Assembly: GCF_003945595.2 (NCBI RefSeq) | Contig: NW_024104668.1 | Coordinates: 186,001-250,000, forward strand | DNA: 64,000 bases | Reading direction: 5' to 3' | DNA from: Pipra filicauda | Taxonomy: Eukaryota > Chordata > Aves > Passeriformes > Pipridae | In this document: in pieces, positions 21,132 to 33,975 of the stretch | How positions within the stretch are numbered: the first letter of the stretch is position 1 | How the letters are laid out: the number at the start of each line of letters is the position of its first letter | Translations under genes and position numbers: made by a program | The notes under the pieces: model-generated | What the model was told of the DNA's origin: nothing | The model's database searches: none | Seen by the model: only the letters and a program-made list of their open reading frames with translations

Positions 21132-22795
21132 GCTTTATATGCCTTTGTTGACTGAATGCATTTCTGAAGCCTTATCTGTAATATTTTCAAAGTTATTGTG
21201 TTACTTTCACAAGCAAGAGTTTGGAGGATTGGACATCAAGTAATGTGCAACCCATTTTGTATTTTTAGTGGTCTATGTTCTGTTTATTATAAGCAGAACT
21301 ATAGGAGGTTTCTTTTCTGTATACAGTAATAAAGGAACGCATATATATTCCTGAAAAAAGAGCACTGTTTTCAAAAGAATACTCACATCCCTCCCCCAAG
21401 AAAACCAAGGCAAATCATTCAACCCTACCACAAACCAAAAGTTTATGTTGGGGAATGCCTTCTCTTATATGTGGCAACGTGCAGGGCACATCTGAGTATT
21501 ATTACTTTCTATTTAAGGCTGTTAATCATAGAAGCGTCAAAATAAATCCTATATTTTTGGAGGCTTCATGTAAGCTTAATACATTTAACATAATTGTCTG
21601 CATATCCCAGACCAGCAAAATGCTTAAGCATATTCTAAGTATTCAGCAAGTTGGTAATTTCAAAGAAGTCCCACTACTATTTGTGGTATATGATCTGTCA
21701 TGCACTGTCAGTTTTCTATGATGAAAAATGTTGTCCTTTCTCTTTGAAGAAAGCTGGGTACCACAGGGATGGATGTGCATATGGGAATTTGGGGCTTTAA
21801 AATTTTTAGAATTTAAACAGCATCACTGAATTTAATGGCTTGCTGGTAAGTGTTGTGATAAGCACATTTCTGCATGTAGGTTTCTTAAATTATTTTTATA
21901 GTCAAATTCTGCTTTAATGCTTGCCAAGCATCCCTGAAAATGCTAATAAATTTTTAGCGCTCCAAAATAGCATATCCTCGCTTCTCTTAAAGTGTATATC
22001 TTTGGTATGAATCACACAATCAGCACTCTTAGAAGATGCTGGAAATGTGCAGATGCATGCATATTCCTAGACTTCAATAAAGTTTCGAAATAATTTGAAA
22101 CTGCAGAAATATTTTGTGACTCAAAAGTCACAGTTATTTGTGTACATACATGAAACACAGTACTAAGATGAAAGTCTGTAAATGCATAACCTCTTCTTTC
22201 GAAATACTGTATCATGCAGGTTGTTCTGGAAGTGTGTGCACTTTTTTTTATTGTGTTCAACCTCTATTTTCTTTATCATTGTAGTAGGCCAATAAATTTC
22301 ATCTGTGTTAAAACACTGCAGATCTGGACCTAAATTCTGTATAAAGTTTTCCCAAAATGACGGGACCTCTTTCTCTTTCCTTCAGTGAGATGTGGATGAT
22401 TGTGTGAGTATTTCAGAGAAGTGTTGTATACATTTTTAAAATTTTTCATAATTGTTGGGAAAAATGAAATCCTGATGAGTCACTTAATTAGAATAATAGA
22501 AATACACATCTGAATTGCCTCTTTAGCCAAATCAGGATGGATCCTGCTGCCATTAATTCAAAGTAATACACCTCACACTGCGAGTGTTCCATAGGAAACA
22601 ATGGAAAGAAGTGTAAAGCAACCTTTAAGCAATGTCAAGCAGCATTTTAGATGCTAGGAATTAATTAATTTCTCAAACAGTACTACATTCAGTTTTTAAC
22701 TTTTACTAGAATAAGTTAGAACAAAACCTGTTTCTTGTCAGTAAAAATAAAAGGGGGCAAAAAAATACAAAGCCTGATTTCTGTGGTTTTTAATG
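21132..22795. other. Non-coding stretch
   Basis: No recognisable element. Open frames are short and domain-free. Confidence 0.5.
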
Positions 22796-22867
22796 CTATT
22801 GGAGTTGGACTCAATGTTCTTGTTGGTCCTTTCCAACTCAGCATATTCCATAGTTCTATGATTCTAC
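22796..22867 (+). mobile_element. CR1 3' tail fragment, plus strand
   Basis: GGAGTTGGACTCAATGTTCT, GTCCTTTCCAACTC and the tail TTCTATGATTCT are the last 70 bp of a CR1. The copy is almost completely 5'-truncated. Confidence 0.85.
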
Positions 22868-22870
22868 AGA

Positions 22871-22876
22871 TGCCAC
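22871..22876 (+). repeat. 5' TSD of solo LTR
   Basis: TGCCAC, repeated exactly at 23234-23239. Confidence 0.8.
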
Positions 22877-23233
22877 TGTTGATGGAAGGGTATGGACAGA
22901 TTGCTCCAGGATCAATATGATCAGGCAAATGTCGGATTTATTAGGAGAAAGACAGATTATATAGTGCTCGTGACGCTCAGCTTCTTGTTCACACAACATT
23001 GGTTACATAAGGAAAACATGCTCTGCTGTCCACTGCTAATTGGACCACAACAGGTGGTCATAGGAGATGAGAAAACTTTATGCACTTGCCAAAAACTCCT
23101 CCCTGGCATCTTGGCACAAGGCCTGCAGCCCTATTAGTGGTGCAGCATTTTTTACTATCTGCACTCAGCCATGCCAGGGGAGAAATCACAGAAATGCAAC
23201 AGAAACTGTTCACACAATTTCTGTGCTACGACA
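22877..23233 (-). mobile_element. Solo LTR, 357 bp, ERVK-type, minus strand
   Basis: It is bounded by TGTTGATGG and GCTACGACA with a perfect 6-bp TSD (TGCCAC). Six-base duplications are typical of class II (beta/alpha-like, ERVK) retroviruses. Orientation comes from a reversed AATAAA (22937-22942) close to the low-coordinate end and a reversed TATA box (about 22956-22964) slightly above it, i.e. U3 at high coordinates and U5 at low. The TATA-to-poly-A distance is very short (about 20 bp). No internal coding region remains. It lies 9 bp downstream of the CR1 tail. Confidence 0.78.
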
Positions 23234-23239
23234 TGCCAC
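23234..23239 (+). repeat. 3' TSD of solo LTR
   Basis: TGCCAC, matching 22871-22876. Confidence 0.8.
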
Positions 23240-26200
23240 TTTTTGTTATATATTTTTTTCACACTTTCATGCATTATTTTCATACTTAGTATTCAAACTT
23301 TACTGATATTGACAACCTGTATTTCACTGCTAAAACTACTTATTTATTTTGTTAATGCACCAAATGATTCCTCCTCACATACATACACACTTGCATTTTA
23401 TGAATTGTAACAATATGATAAAAGATGAATTCATAGTAACTACTTGGTAGAACTTCCTATTTGAACTTTTTAACTCCTGGAATGGGTGCTGCATTCCATG
23501 CTGGAAAGGAAATATACCAGTTCCTAAGGGTATCCAGTCTGTGCTTTCCTATATACTTTTTCTACATACATAAACAAATGGAATTGACTGTTACTAAATT
23601 TCCTTCTAAACTGACTTTGTTGAATAGGTACAACTCTGGTTATCCTGAATTAGAGTGCATTCATTTAGCTTGTTAGACAATTAAGTTAAATCAATATAAT
23701 TCACTTATACTGATTTAAGAGGGTTAAATTGATGCAAATCCTCGGTGTCTGGGCTTTTTTTTTCAACTATGAGAAGAAATGCACAGAAACACATGTCATT
23801 TTTATGTGTTCTGGTCTTAGAATTAGTATTTTCACATATTTTGCTGGAAGAAAACCACCTAAAGTTGGGAGTTGCCTTACGATAAAGCAAGAAAATTAAA
23901 AAAAAAAAGACAACCTGAACTAGATTCATGTTTAAGTACGTGAAACTCAAGCCACTTTCCTGGGACTGGTGCCCAGTTTTAGCCCATGGCAATGACGACT
24001 TATGTAGACTTTCTCAGATAAGCTGACCCCTCCTTGCTGCCTCAAAGTGCCCAACAATTTACAGAACAACAGAAATCTTAATCTATGTTCATCTTAGAAA
24101 TTAATATAGTTCTAGTTTGCTGATGAGAAATTTCAATGTGAATCACAGATAGTAGAGGCATTTACTGGAATTATCTAGCATTTTGGCATGAGAGAAAATC
24201 ATATGAAGGTAATCCATCCTTGTAATAGGATAAAGGGTATAAATGATGTATGAAAATTTAAACCTAATAAACTTAGACTTTTTAGTAAAACACAAATAAT
24301 GATCATCCTGATTTCTTCACTACTGCTGTCGTGGTTCTATTAAGGACTTGGAATGCTGTCTAAATTTAGGCTTTTCATTGCAAATTGCCTTGAAGAATGG
24401 CAGAGTTGTAATCAGCAGGACAAATTACCTTTACATTTCTTTAAAATAATGATAATTTTCCCTTCTTGTTGAGTTTTGTTTGTTAAAAGTATGCTTGACC
24501 AGGAAAAATGAAATGTTTAAAATGACACATGTGGCATCAGTTTTATGTCGAAATTTTGTCAATTACAAGACTTGTTCTGAATAGCTGCACAGAATACATG
24601 ATCAAAACTTTTCAAATATAGGACAACTCTTTTCATAGTAGGATGGTATAAGTATATGTTTTTTCTATAAAATGCATTTTAAGAATATTTAGATAAAGTA
24701 GATTTTATTAATTTAATAAAAAATTTAATTGAACTAAAATTTTTAGTCTCTATTACATGTTAAACTTAAAAAAAGAGAGGAAATTCTTTCATGGATTAGA
24801 ACATAATGGTGCCTGCTTAACTGCTTTCAATTTCTTTATTGTACTTTTGATAGTTGCCCTTGGGCTGTTATTCATGGTCTCCTGCAGCTTCAGTAAACTA
24901 TTGCAGAACAATACATGGGAAAAACTTAGATATTCATCTATTGTATCTGAATGTCTGTAATTTATAGCATTTTAAGAAGATGAAGAGCTATTTCATGTTT
25001 TGTCCATACTGATTCCTAGCTAAAAGTAAATAAAACAAACTGATTTTTAAGCATGTGAGTTAGGGGGGACTCATTTGTCCCTCCTAAGTCCTTATTTGGC
25101 AAGATCCACACATCACTTAAGAGGCAATAAGGTAAATATCTGGTTGGTCTCCCATATTTAAAAAAATGGTTCACATTAGTAGTATATCATTTATTGTTAT
25201 AAATATTACACAATATTATGTTTGATTGCATTATATAAATAATACAATAAATATTAATCTGCTTTATATAATATAGCATTTAACATACAGAACTACCATG
25301 GTTTTAATTTCCACATACATTTTACTTCTGATACCCAATTTTGTTATATTGTCCATGCTTCTACTACTTCCAAAAATAATTCAGTCTCAAAAATGTCACT
25401 TGATATCTCCATTACTATTTATAGATATAAGGGCCTAAAATAAGTTAAAATCATCTTACATGAACTATGCATTGTTAGTACATGGTGACATGCATTACTT
25501 ATACTTTCTTGCAGAGAGGAAAAACAGTCAGGAAATTTGTTTTTTGGCAGCAACAAGTACATCTTCTTTTAAAAAAAAAAAACAAAAAAAAAATACCCAC
25601 CTGAAACAGGCAAGGGATCCTGCTGAGCAAATAATACTAATTTTCATTATGGAGCATGGCTACTTTCTGTTTCTTCATATTCTTTTCTAAGTATTGCAAA
25701 TATAGATGTTACTGTTCCAGGTATATTACAAGAACATTCCTGGAGTTTCTTTGCTCTACAGTGACATTTAGATCATTAAAACTGCTTTGATGGATGTTTC
25801 CTAGTGAGCAAATTTGTTGTACTTGAAAAGTCTGATCGTAGTGCTTCTACATCATCATTCTATATTATTATACCTTCTCATGTTTAGATACTTCAGTTAA
25901 GCATGAATTGCAGTGATGGCAATTTTTTTCTTAAGAACTACTACATTTACTCTTCATTTAATTGCCAGACTCCCTTTAAGTAACACCCCTCACTTTCCAA
26001 CCCCAGCCCCACCGTCCTGCTAAGAAATTACTTCTGGTTTATAAGCAGAAAATAGTATTCTTCCTTGCTGACCTCTGGGGAGATATTCATCCAAACTTAA
26101 TTTTGTGGCATCAATCTAAAAAAAATACATTCTGAAATCAAAGGAGAGGCATAGGACTTATGCTTGAATATCCAGAAAGATTCTTTAGAAGCTTAAATCC

Positions 26201-26864
26201 ACTTTAGCTGAGATTCGGTTTCAATAGGCTGATCTATGTAAGTGCCATGAATAGTGTAAGGTGAAATGGCTCTCTGGTCAATTAACTTCAGTTTCCAGTA
26301 AAGAAAGCATTAATTTTCTTTCAACTTGAGCACAGGATATTTGGCCAAGAGTCATACATTGTTGTACAAGCTTAGCCTGTTCTGGTAGTACAGAATTTCT
26401 GATTTGTGTTTTTTAATTGAACAGTAAAAAGACTTGGCTGCGAGCCCTCTATGTTGAAGGAACTGTGAGCTCTTTTCCTGTCTTTAAAGGAATACCTAGC
26501 CTTTACTACAGGTAAGTAAATTGTTTTGTTTGGCCACTGCCTTTACACTCTTCCTACTGTCTAAAGGACCCCTTAGGTTGCAGCATTTCACTGATACCTC
26601 ATCTGTTTTATGCTATATCTCTGTAGATGTACTGGTGTAGGTGTATATACTCCATATTTTCAAGGACTGTTCATTCCCTTCACCTCAGGGTATATAAGAT
26701 AGCTTATTCATCAGCTTTCACTAACATGATTCATGAAAAATAAAATAAGGTTTTCTGTGATTTCTTGACACCAAATAGGAAGCTTAGGAACAGTTGATCC
26801 CAATGCCAGAGGGAATAATTAAAGTTTCTGCACCTCAAAGCTAGTAGAACCACCTCACTTGGGG

Positions 26865-26927
26865 ATGATAGATTTAAAAGAAAACATGATAGATTTAAAA
26901 GATAACATGATAGATTTAAAAGAAAGC
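26865..26927 (+). repeat. 21-bp minisatellite, 3 copies
   Basis: Units at 26865-26885, 26886-26906 and 26907-26927 share the core ATGATAGATTTAAAAGA and differ by one to three bases. The period is a multiple of three, so both strands stay open (MIDLKEN-like on plus); I see no reason to call a gene. Confidence 0.9.
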
Positions 26928-28122
26928 AACACATCTTTCACACCTCTGAAAAGAAGTAAAATTCCTGTCACTCTTAGTATGTTGAAAATCATACTACTTA
27001 AACTGAAAGAGATTAAACTGATACCTTTATCAGATATTATATAGGATAACGTCATATGAAGAGGGATGATGGTTATGAGACCGGTATCCATGATGCTTGT
27101 AATAAGAATCCACTGTATTGCATCTCTTTTAATTATTTCTGTCAAATTCTAATTGCAGAAAACAGAATTAAAGGGGCCTGAGGGTGGGGGGTGATAATCC
27201 TCTTTGGTACCAGTACAGAGCATAAAGAACATGATGGGTAGAAAAAAGTATTGAAAACCTCAGGCTTTTTTCCCTCTCTGCCAGCAGATGCCTGGAACAT
27301 GACAAGCTTATGTGCTATGACTGTTGTCTCAACCAGAAGAATTTGTGAGTATAGTTTGGTGACAGCCTTCATCTGCAAATTGCAGTAAAATGAACCCTTT
27401 AGGGAACAAAAATGCAAAGCTGTCTGAGTTCACTTATTACTTATCATTCACAATTCGTAGTTGTGACACATTTTAAGATTCAGATTGAGATTCGAAGGCA
27501 TTCTGTTATCTCTTCTGAAATTCTAAAAGTCTGGTGACAGTTTCACCTGTGAGCCTCAACCTAGTGGGGTGTGAGTTTTGTCTTTGTCCTCTCTTCCCTA
27601 TCTCTCAGAACGAGCTTGAAGCCTCTGTGACATCTCCTAAGGTCTAGTTGACAGTTTCATCACCCACTAAGGGTGAAATACTAAGGAAGGGGGAAATTCC
27701 TCTGACCAGAGCATAGCTCTAGGGATACTTCCTCAGAAGAGGTAATGCTTTCACTAGTGGATAGATTTTTCTCTTCTAACATGTTTCCTGCCTTACTATT
27801 CCTTAGGAAGAGCAAGTTAGATGCCTTGAAAGGTGAAAATTACCCCCTAGTTTGATTGACTTATATTACATTGATATAGCTACACTCCTATCAGAGGATG
27901 GCTTCTGGATACTCTTTTATAACTGTCAAAAAAAAAAAATAAAGCCTTGAGTGCAGCTTAACTTCTCATTTTGGCAGAATGTTCCTGCAATATATACCTG
28001 CAATACTACTTCTCCCAGTGCTCGCAGACCTAACTGAAGCATCACATTTTCACAGGAAAAAAATCTATTAACACCCCTAAGAAGCAAACTAAAAGAATTC
28101 ATTACTGTAATTGAATTAAAAT

Positions 28123-28141
28123 TGTGTGTGTGTGTGTGTGT
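28123..28141 (+). repeat. (TG)n microsatellite
   Basis: About nine uninterrupted TG units. Confidence 0.9.
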
Positions 28142-28729
28142 TAAATCTGTAAATTAATATTTGAAAATAATTTTCCTTATCCATACTTTGGTTGCATTGT
28201 TCCCCATGTGTCCAAATAGTGTCATGTATTTCCTATAATTTCTTAATTTCCTGTTTTCCATCATCTTTTAGAATCTGTGGTGGTTCATGTCATTATTGCC
28301 ATGAAGTAATGAATGACAGTGGGACAGTGGCATTACCATGAAAAAAGGAAGTCTGAATAATCTATTATACCTGACTATAGAGGTCTGTAAAGAAAGGACT
28401 ATACTGAAACAGTGAATTTGCCATGATATATCTCTGATTGCAAAGCAAAACTTGGCAGAGAAATTTCACTTTATCTAAAGAATAAGAATGAAGCATATCA
28501 GGGCTCTGAGGGCTTAATTTTGCAAAAGAGAATGTGAAAAGGACTTGTTTTGCTTCAACTGTTGCCCATGCACAAAACTTACTTCATCCTCTGCACTGAA
28601 TGAAGTAGTGAATTTTGGTCTATGAATGGGAAGAATAATTAGATTGCATCTTAGTGTATGTACATATAGGGCTGAATTACAGAGGTGTGTTCTATCTTCT
28701 TGGTGAACACAGATAATCACAACTCAAAT

Positions 28730-28818
28730 TAAAAACAAACAAACAAATAAAACCCCAAGACAAAACAAAAAACCAAACCAACCACCCAACCAACCAAACA
28801 AAAAAAAAAAAAAAAAGA
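28730..28818 (+). repeat. CAAA/CCAA-rich low-complexity tract with poly-A
   Basis: Irregular CAAA, CCAA and ACCC units ending in about 18 A. Confidence 0.85.
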
Positions 28819-28939
28819 AAAGTTCCCCGCAAACAAACAAGAAACACTATCTGGTATTTGTACTGAGTTCAGAGTATTGTTACTTGCAGTTGTTGGGAAC
28901 TTGCTTGTTTTCTTGGTTAATATATTCCAGCCCAGAAAG

Positions 28940-29505
28940 TCAACCATATCCTGAGTTGTATCAAAAGAAGAGTGACCAAGTCAGGTGCTTCTGCTTCTCT
29001 ACTCTGCTCTAGTGAGACCATACCTGGACTACTGTGTCCAGCTCTGGGGCCCCAGACATAGGAAGGACACGAACCTGTTGGACTGAGTCAAGAGGAAGGC
29101 CAAAGAAATGACCAGAGGGATGGAGTACCTCTCCTATGAAGACAAGCTGAGAGTTGAGGCCGTTCAGACTGGAGAAGGCTCTGAGGAAATCTTACAGCAG
29201 CTTTCCAGTACCTAAAGGGGCCTACAAGAAAGCTGGAGAGGGACTTTTTATAAGGACATGTAGTGATAGGACAAGGGGGAATATCTTTAAACTGAGAGTA
29301 GGTTTAGATTTGACATTAGAAAAAAAATCTTTGTTGTGAAGGTGGTGAGGCACTGGACGAGGTTTTCCAGGGAAGCTGTGGATGCATCATCCCTGAAAGT
29401 GTTCAGGGCCAGGTTAGATGCGGCCCTGAGCAAGCTGGTCTAGTGGAAGGAGTCCCTGACCATGACCTTTAAGGTCTCTTTCAACCCAAATCATTCTATG
29501 ATTCT
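28940..29505 (+). mobile_element. CR1 LINE, 5'-truncated, plus strand
   Basis: Runs from the ORF2 C-terminal third (GTGAGACCATACCTGGACTA, CCAGCTCTGGGGCCCCAGAC) to the complete 3' end (CCAAATCATTCTATGATTCT). The reading frame is broken many times, so this is an older copy than the one at 51645. Confidence 0.9.
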
Positions 29506-31274
29506 AATATGCTGGCTGCAACTATCTCTGTGTCCACACTCTTAATTTAGTTAGAGATGCTTGATTTAAACCAGTTGTGCTTTGGAAGAGTTAATTAAGT
29601 TTTTGGATTAATAGAGCTCAGGCAGACTTCTAGTATTTTAACATCTAATTACTAAAGAACCTCACCAATTTGATTTACACCTTAGCAAATCTCTGGCTAA
29701 CCTATGGTGAGTCCCTCTGCTTTTACTGCTGAATTCTCCCATGCTCCTTAAAAAGCATTTCTTTTCTGAATGAGTGATGATTTTGAGCAGGCTGTGCTGT
29801 TAAGTGATGGGGTGATTGATGCAGAGTGTGGTGGCTTCAGGCAGGAAAGTCCATTTCTTTTTGTGACATAATTTATGCTGGTCATTATGCAAATAAAATC
29901 ATAAAAGCTTAAGCTCCCTGCAGCTCTTAGTTCACAGAAGTTTATTAGGGAGTACGTCTGTCTGGCTTTCTTCATCTCCCACAAAGAACTACCAAGTTGT
30001 CTTCTGCTGGGTTTATGTTTGCAGTCTCTGGGAACACAGCTGCCTGCTGGCACTTGGTGTTGCTAGAGCAGCAGGAGTTTGTGAGAAGGGATTCTGACAA
30101 GCTTAATTGCTAGAACTATTGGGGCTGCCTGCTGCTGAAGATGGTCACAATATCCCTAGGCTTTTTTCATTCTTTTTTTTCCCTTCTTCTCAAAAAGGAA
30201 TAGCTTTCCTCTTCTAAAAACCTAGTTGGAACTGTAATTTACAGTTCAGCTGCTCGTATATCAGTATTCTCGTGTAATTTTAAAATATAATTACTTAAAG
30301 ACATTAATAGAAAATTGGCAATTTAGTCTAAAAACCTTTATGCCAGGTCTCTGACATCCTTCCTTGTAACTGCTAAGATTGGTGAAGTGGGAGCTGGTTG
30401 TAGGGAAGGGAGAGTGCTGAAGTTTTTTTTATCTTTCATCACACTATCTGTAGATAGCAGTATGAAAGAAAAATGCATTTTCAGATAAGACTAAAACTTA
30501 TTTAACAGATTAGAATCTTTTCCAAAATAGCATATGTTAAATGCCAAACATGTCTGAATGGTTATGAGCAAAAAGTAATACTAGGTTAATGTGATAAGAT
30601 AAAATAAACAGAACAATTTTTCAAATTGTGTTCTGAAGAAGTACAGACTAAAACACCGCAAGTGGGTAGTTTAGGCTATTACTTTCAGGGGTTGTAGTGT
30701 CAATGAAAAATTATGTTTTCCCTTTCTGTTGGTATCGTGAGTTAAAACCTCACGTTATGTAGCCTACATGTAGCCTAGTTTTCATGGGATTGTCTCTCAT
30801 GTAGTAAATAATGACAAAATGTAAATCCACACAGCTAAAATAGCTACAACACGAAATAACACCTTGAGCTTTTCTGGGAACTTTCCCTACCAAGATCTCC
30901 AAGTGGGGAACTGGTAGATGCTGCTATTTATTAAGCTTGTTTGGACTCTTTGGAAGTTTCTCTTGACCAATAAGGGTCTGGTACTGGATTCCCTACAGCT
31001 TTCTGGTAGTTTCCTTGATGGCAAAAGTAGTCTGGGGCATTGTACTACACAGAAATAAGAGTTTTAATTGAGTGGAATGAGAACCTGTGCAGTGGCAAGC
31101 CAGTGAGATGTTGTTTTAATATTAGATCTCAAAAGTTTTACTCTGATGATGGTGGAAATAAAGCATTGTGAACTGGTTTGTGGGAAGAAAGTTGAGCTGT
31201 TTTCTTGTTATGTTTTCTTTTCTTTTCCTTTCTTCTCCAAGCCAGCCCTATAGTACAGTATTCAGGAATATACA
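29506..31274. other. Non-coding stretch
   Basis: No element or gene recognised. Confidence 0.5.
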
Positions 31275-32102
31275 ATAAAGATTCAGTCACTCACCAAGCA
31301 GAGCAAAATAAGGAATTCAACCACTACTTCCCATCAGCAGTGTAAGGTAAGACATATGCAAGTAGCTTCCCCAAGAATGCCAAGGCAGTGGAAAGGGTTG
31401 AAAAAAAGGGTTTATATCAGAGGCAAAGACATTAAAACTTACAAACCTCACAGCACTGCCAGGTAGTACCAGGCCTCACAGTGAAAGGCAAATTCCAATG
31501 CTCTTCCAAGGCTTTTTATCTGCCCTCTGTCCTCCCACACCCTCTCCAACCCAAGAGGGCCCTGTACATGTCTGTGAGCATTATTTTTCCTGCATACCAG
31601 GGAGAGAGATAGTTTACTCACTGCTCTCTCTTTAGCTTTCTCTGAATTGCAGAAGGAAAACGGAAAAAAGGCTTCCTAAGTGAAAAACGAGTTCTAGCTT
31701 CCCATTACAAATTCTTCTGAAAGTGCTACTATCCGTACAAGCCACCTTCAAGCAGGCAGGGCTCCATCTTGTACAACAGTGACTTGTAAAGATAACTGCC
31801 ATTACTCTGAACATTCCACCTTTCTTCTTTCCCCCAGCTTCATGAGAACACAATGTCTTATGTATGGAATACCCCCCTTTTCGTCAGTTGGAGTCAGCTG
31901 TCCCAGTTACGTTTTGTCCCAATTTCTTGTCACCCCAGCCTGCTCGCTGGCAGAGTGTGCAAAACAGAAAAGACCTTGGCACTCTGTAAGCACTGCTCAG
32001 CAATGGCTGAAACATCCTTGTGTTATCCAAACAAATCCAAAGAGTAGCACCATAGCAGGTGCTATAAATAAAATTGGCTCTGTCTCATCCAAAACCAGTA
32101 CA
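31275..32102 (-). mobile_element. ERVL-like LTR, minus strand, interrupted by a nested element
   Basis: The high-coordinate end (32102) is the LTR start: on the minus strand it reads TGTACTGGTTTTGGATGAG. Family blocks follow downward: CAGCTGTCCCAGTTACGTTT (about 31900), TTCTTTCCCCCAGCTTCATG, GCAGGGCTCCATCTTG, then a jump of 410 bp, then GCAAAATAAGGAATTCAACC. The far (U5) end is missing or unrecognisable below about 31275. Same family as 4015-4594. Confidence 0.75.
31341..31750. mobile_element. 410-bp LTR-like element nested in the older LTR
   Basis: This segment interrupts an LTR family that is otherwise continuous across the site. It begins TGTAAGGTAAG and ends CCACCTTCA (TG...CA), and the five bases before it (AGCAG, 31336-31340) are repeated directly after it (31751-31755). 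A TATA-like GATAAAAAGCC can be read on the minus strand, so minus orientation is likely but not certain. No family name can be given. The nesting order shows that it is younger than its host LTR. Confidence 0.65.
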
Positions 32103-33450
32103 TCAGACAAGAGAAAACCTGGACATTCTCAGAGAAAGGTTTAATCTATACTGTATGACCGGCGAACAAGATGGACCTGTCCTGTCAAGAGCATAGACAC
32201 ATTGCATAGGGACTCATGCCCTGTAACTCAATAAATGACCAGGCTTGTCAGCACTACTTGGCCCATGTCCCACTGTGCCTGTTGAGAAGACCCTCACACT
32301 GTAAATGATTGGGAGCTTTCTTCTAGCTTGATTTATTCAGACCTTGTTCTTTTGCCAGACCCTTTGTTTAGCTGATTTATCTCTTTCTACCCAGTATTTG
32401 CATCCTGATTTATTTGCAGGAAATGCTTCCATTCCCTTTTAGTGTCTGGTGTGGTTAATCAAGCCAAGTTTCTTTAATTCATTTATGTCAATATAAATTC
32501 AAAAAGATTAACATATGTGACAGAATTACACTCAGCATTCTAAATAGGATTTTCCATCTAGCAGTCATATGGTCTTGGCAGATGTAGGTCCTCTAAAAAA
32601 GCTTTGCTAGATATATACAAAGGTTTTTTTGCTTTTTGCATAACTATATCGCAGTTTCCAGGGCTGACATAAGCAAAGTAAGCAATTCCCTTGAGCACCG
32701 GATTGTTACAGCAATTAAATACAGACTTCTGTTATTTTTACCCTTTTTTTGCCTAAACTGTGAGCAAACCTTGAACTGAATGACTTTGTGGTCAAGTAAC
32801 ATACACTTTTTTTTGAGGAGATTGGATAAAAACTCCTTGTTAGCCCCTAAGGATGTTATTTAATTCTGGGTGATGTCTGTTCTTCCCAGCTACAAAAACA
32901 TTAGTTTGGCCTTTTATACTAAGGTGCCACTCAAGTTTGGATCAAAAGTGAATACTTTTCTGACTTTTTGGTGTGACAGACATTTCAGATAGCATGAGCT
33001 TCTGTAGTCATCCACAAATATAGATACATTTCCTGAGATACTGAATGTTACAATACCAAGCCCATTGAATTTGGGTGTCTTGCAACAAATCCAGGAGAAT
33101 ATTGTCAGATATATTGTCCTCAAGTTTTCCAATTTTTGCTGCTTCATTGTGTTTCCTTAAGCTAAGAATGGCAATGATATTTTTACTGTACCGTGACATT
33201 TCTTAATTTTATCATTTCATAAGAAAATGCAGTTTCTTTGTATTAGGTGGACATGTCATTGTTATAGAAAACACCACAATTTAAGTCATAATATGAAATG
33301 CACTTAGTGCTAAATACATAAGTTGTTGCATTCAACAGTGACTGACTGCTGCAACTTATCAATATGACAGGGAAAGGGGAAAATGTTACTAACTTTTCTA
33401 GAAAGGTCTCTTCCATGTGTGGCACTAAACCTGCATTATATGGGTAAACG
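32103..33450. other. Non-coding stretch
   Basis: Nothing recognised. Confidence 0.5.
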
Positions 33451-33975
33451 TGTCTTAAAATGGCTTTTGGTGGTCTCTTTGCAAACAGGTGTTTCTTCTT
33501 CCCAAGACCCCCCACGGTAGTGTTATCTCAGGAATGTCCTGGGAAGGTGTCCTGAGGTGTTTTTCATTGGTCCTAGTTAACCCCTTCCTATTGGCTGTTG
33601 ACCCTTTACCTGATTGGTTTTTTCTGTGTGACCCTGAACTTGTGATTGGTTTCCCTTTGACCCTCCTAAAAGCTTTATAAACCCCTTCCCAACAATAAAC
33701 TCTCTCTTGCCTCCTCTCCACGCCGGTGTGCTGTCTCTGTGCCTGCCATGGAGCCACGTGGGTGCTGGGGGGAGGGGAGGGCACCTCTTCCCTCCAGGCT
33801 CAGGGCCAGAAACCCCTGAGGAAACCCCTGGAGTTCCCTTTCCCCATCCCTCAAGACGTCGGAATGGTTCTTCAGATGGAGATGGAACTAGAACTGGGCT
33901 CCCCCACGTCGTGGGTGGGGAAAGGGATCCAGACCCATGGAATACCAAAGTGGAAGAGATTGGAGTTCAGTCACA
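33451..33975 (+). mobile_element. Probable solo LTR, plus strand
   Basis: A U3-like segment with four ATTGG (inverted CCAAT) motifs at 33566, 33590, 33613 and 33645 is followed by TTTATAAACC (TATA, 33676-33680) and AATAAA (33694-33699). A GC-rich segment then resembles R-U5. A promoter followed within 20 bp by a poly-A signal is common in short retroviral LTRs. Suggested ends are TGTCTTAAAA and CAGTCACA, with flanks AAACG and AAAAG (4 of 5 bases). These boundaries are tentative. Confidence 0.6.
33566..33649 (+). promoter_or_regulatory. Array of four inverted CCAAT motifs
   Basis: ATTGG occurs at 33566-33570, 33590-33594, 33613-33617 and 33645-33649, upstream of the TATA box at 33676. This is what a CCAAT-factor (NF-Y type) responsive promoter would look like; binding itself is inferred. 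Confidence 0.5.

Larger units (their letters stand above)
23240..28939. other. Long unique-looking non-coding stretch
   Basis: About 5.7 kb without LINE, LTR or SINE similarity that I can see. It contains a poly-A patch (about 25569-25590), a 21-bp minisatellite (26865-26927), a (TG)n run (28123-28141) and a CAAA-rich tract (28730-28818). Whether it is intronic or intergenic cannot be told. Confidence 0.5.

Noticed and set aside
26855..27145. Small protein with MIDLKEN-type repeats
   Set aside because: The 21-bp minisatellite keeps both strands open because its period is a multiple of three. There is no domain and no start context.
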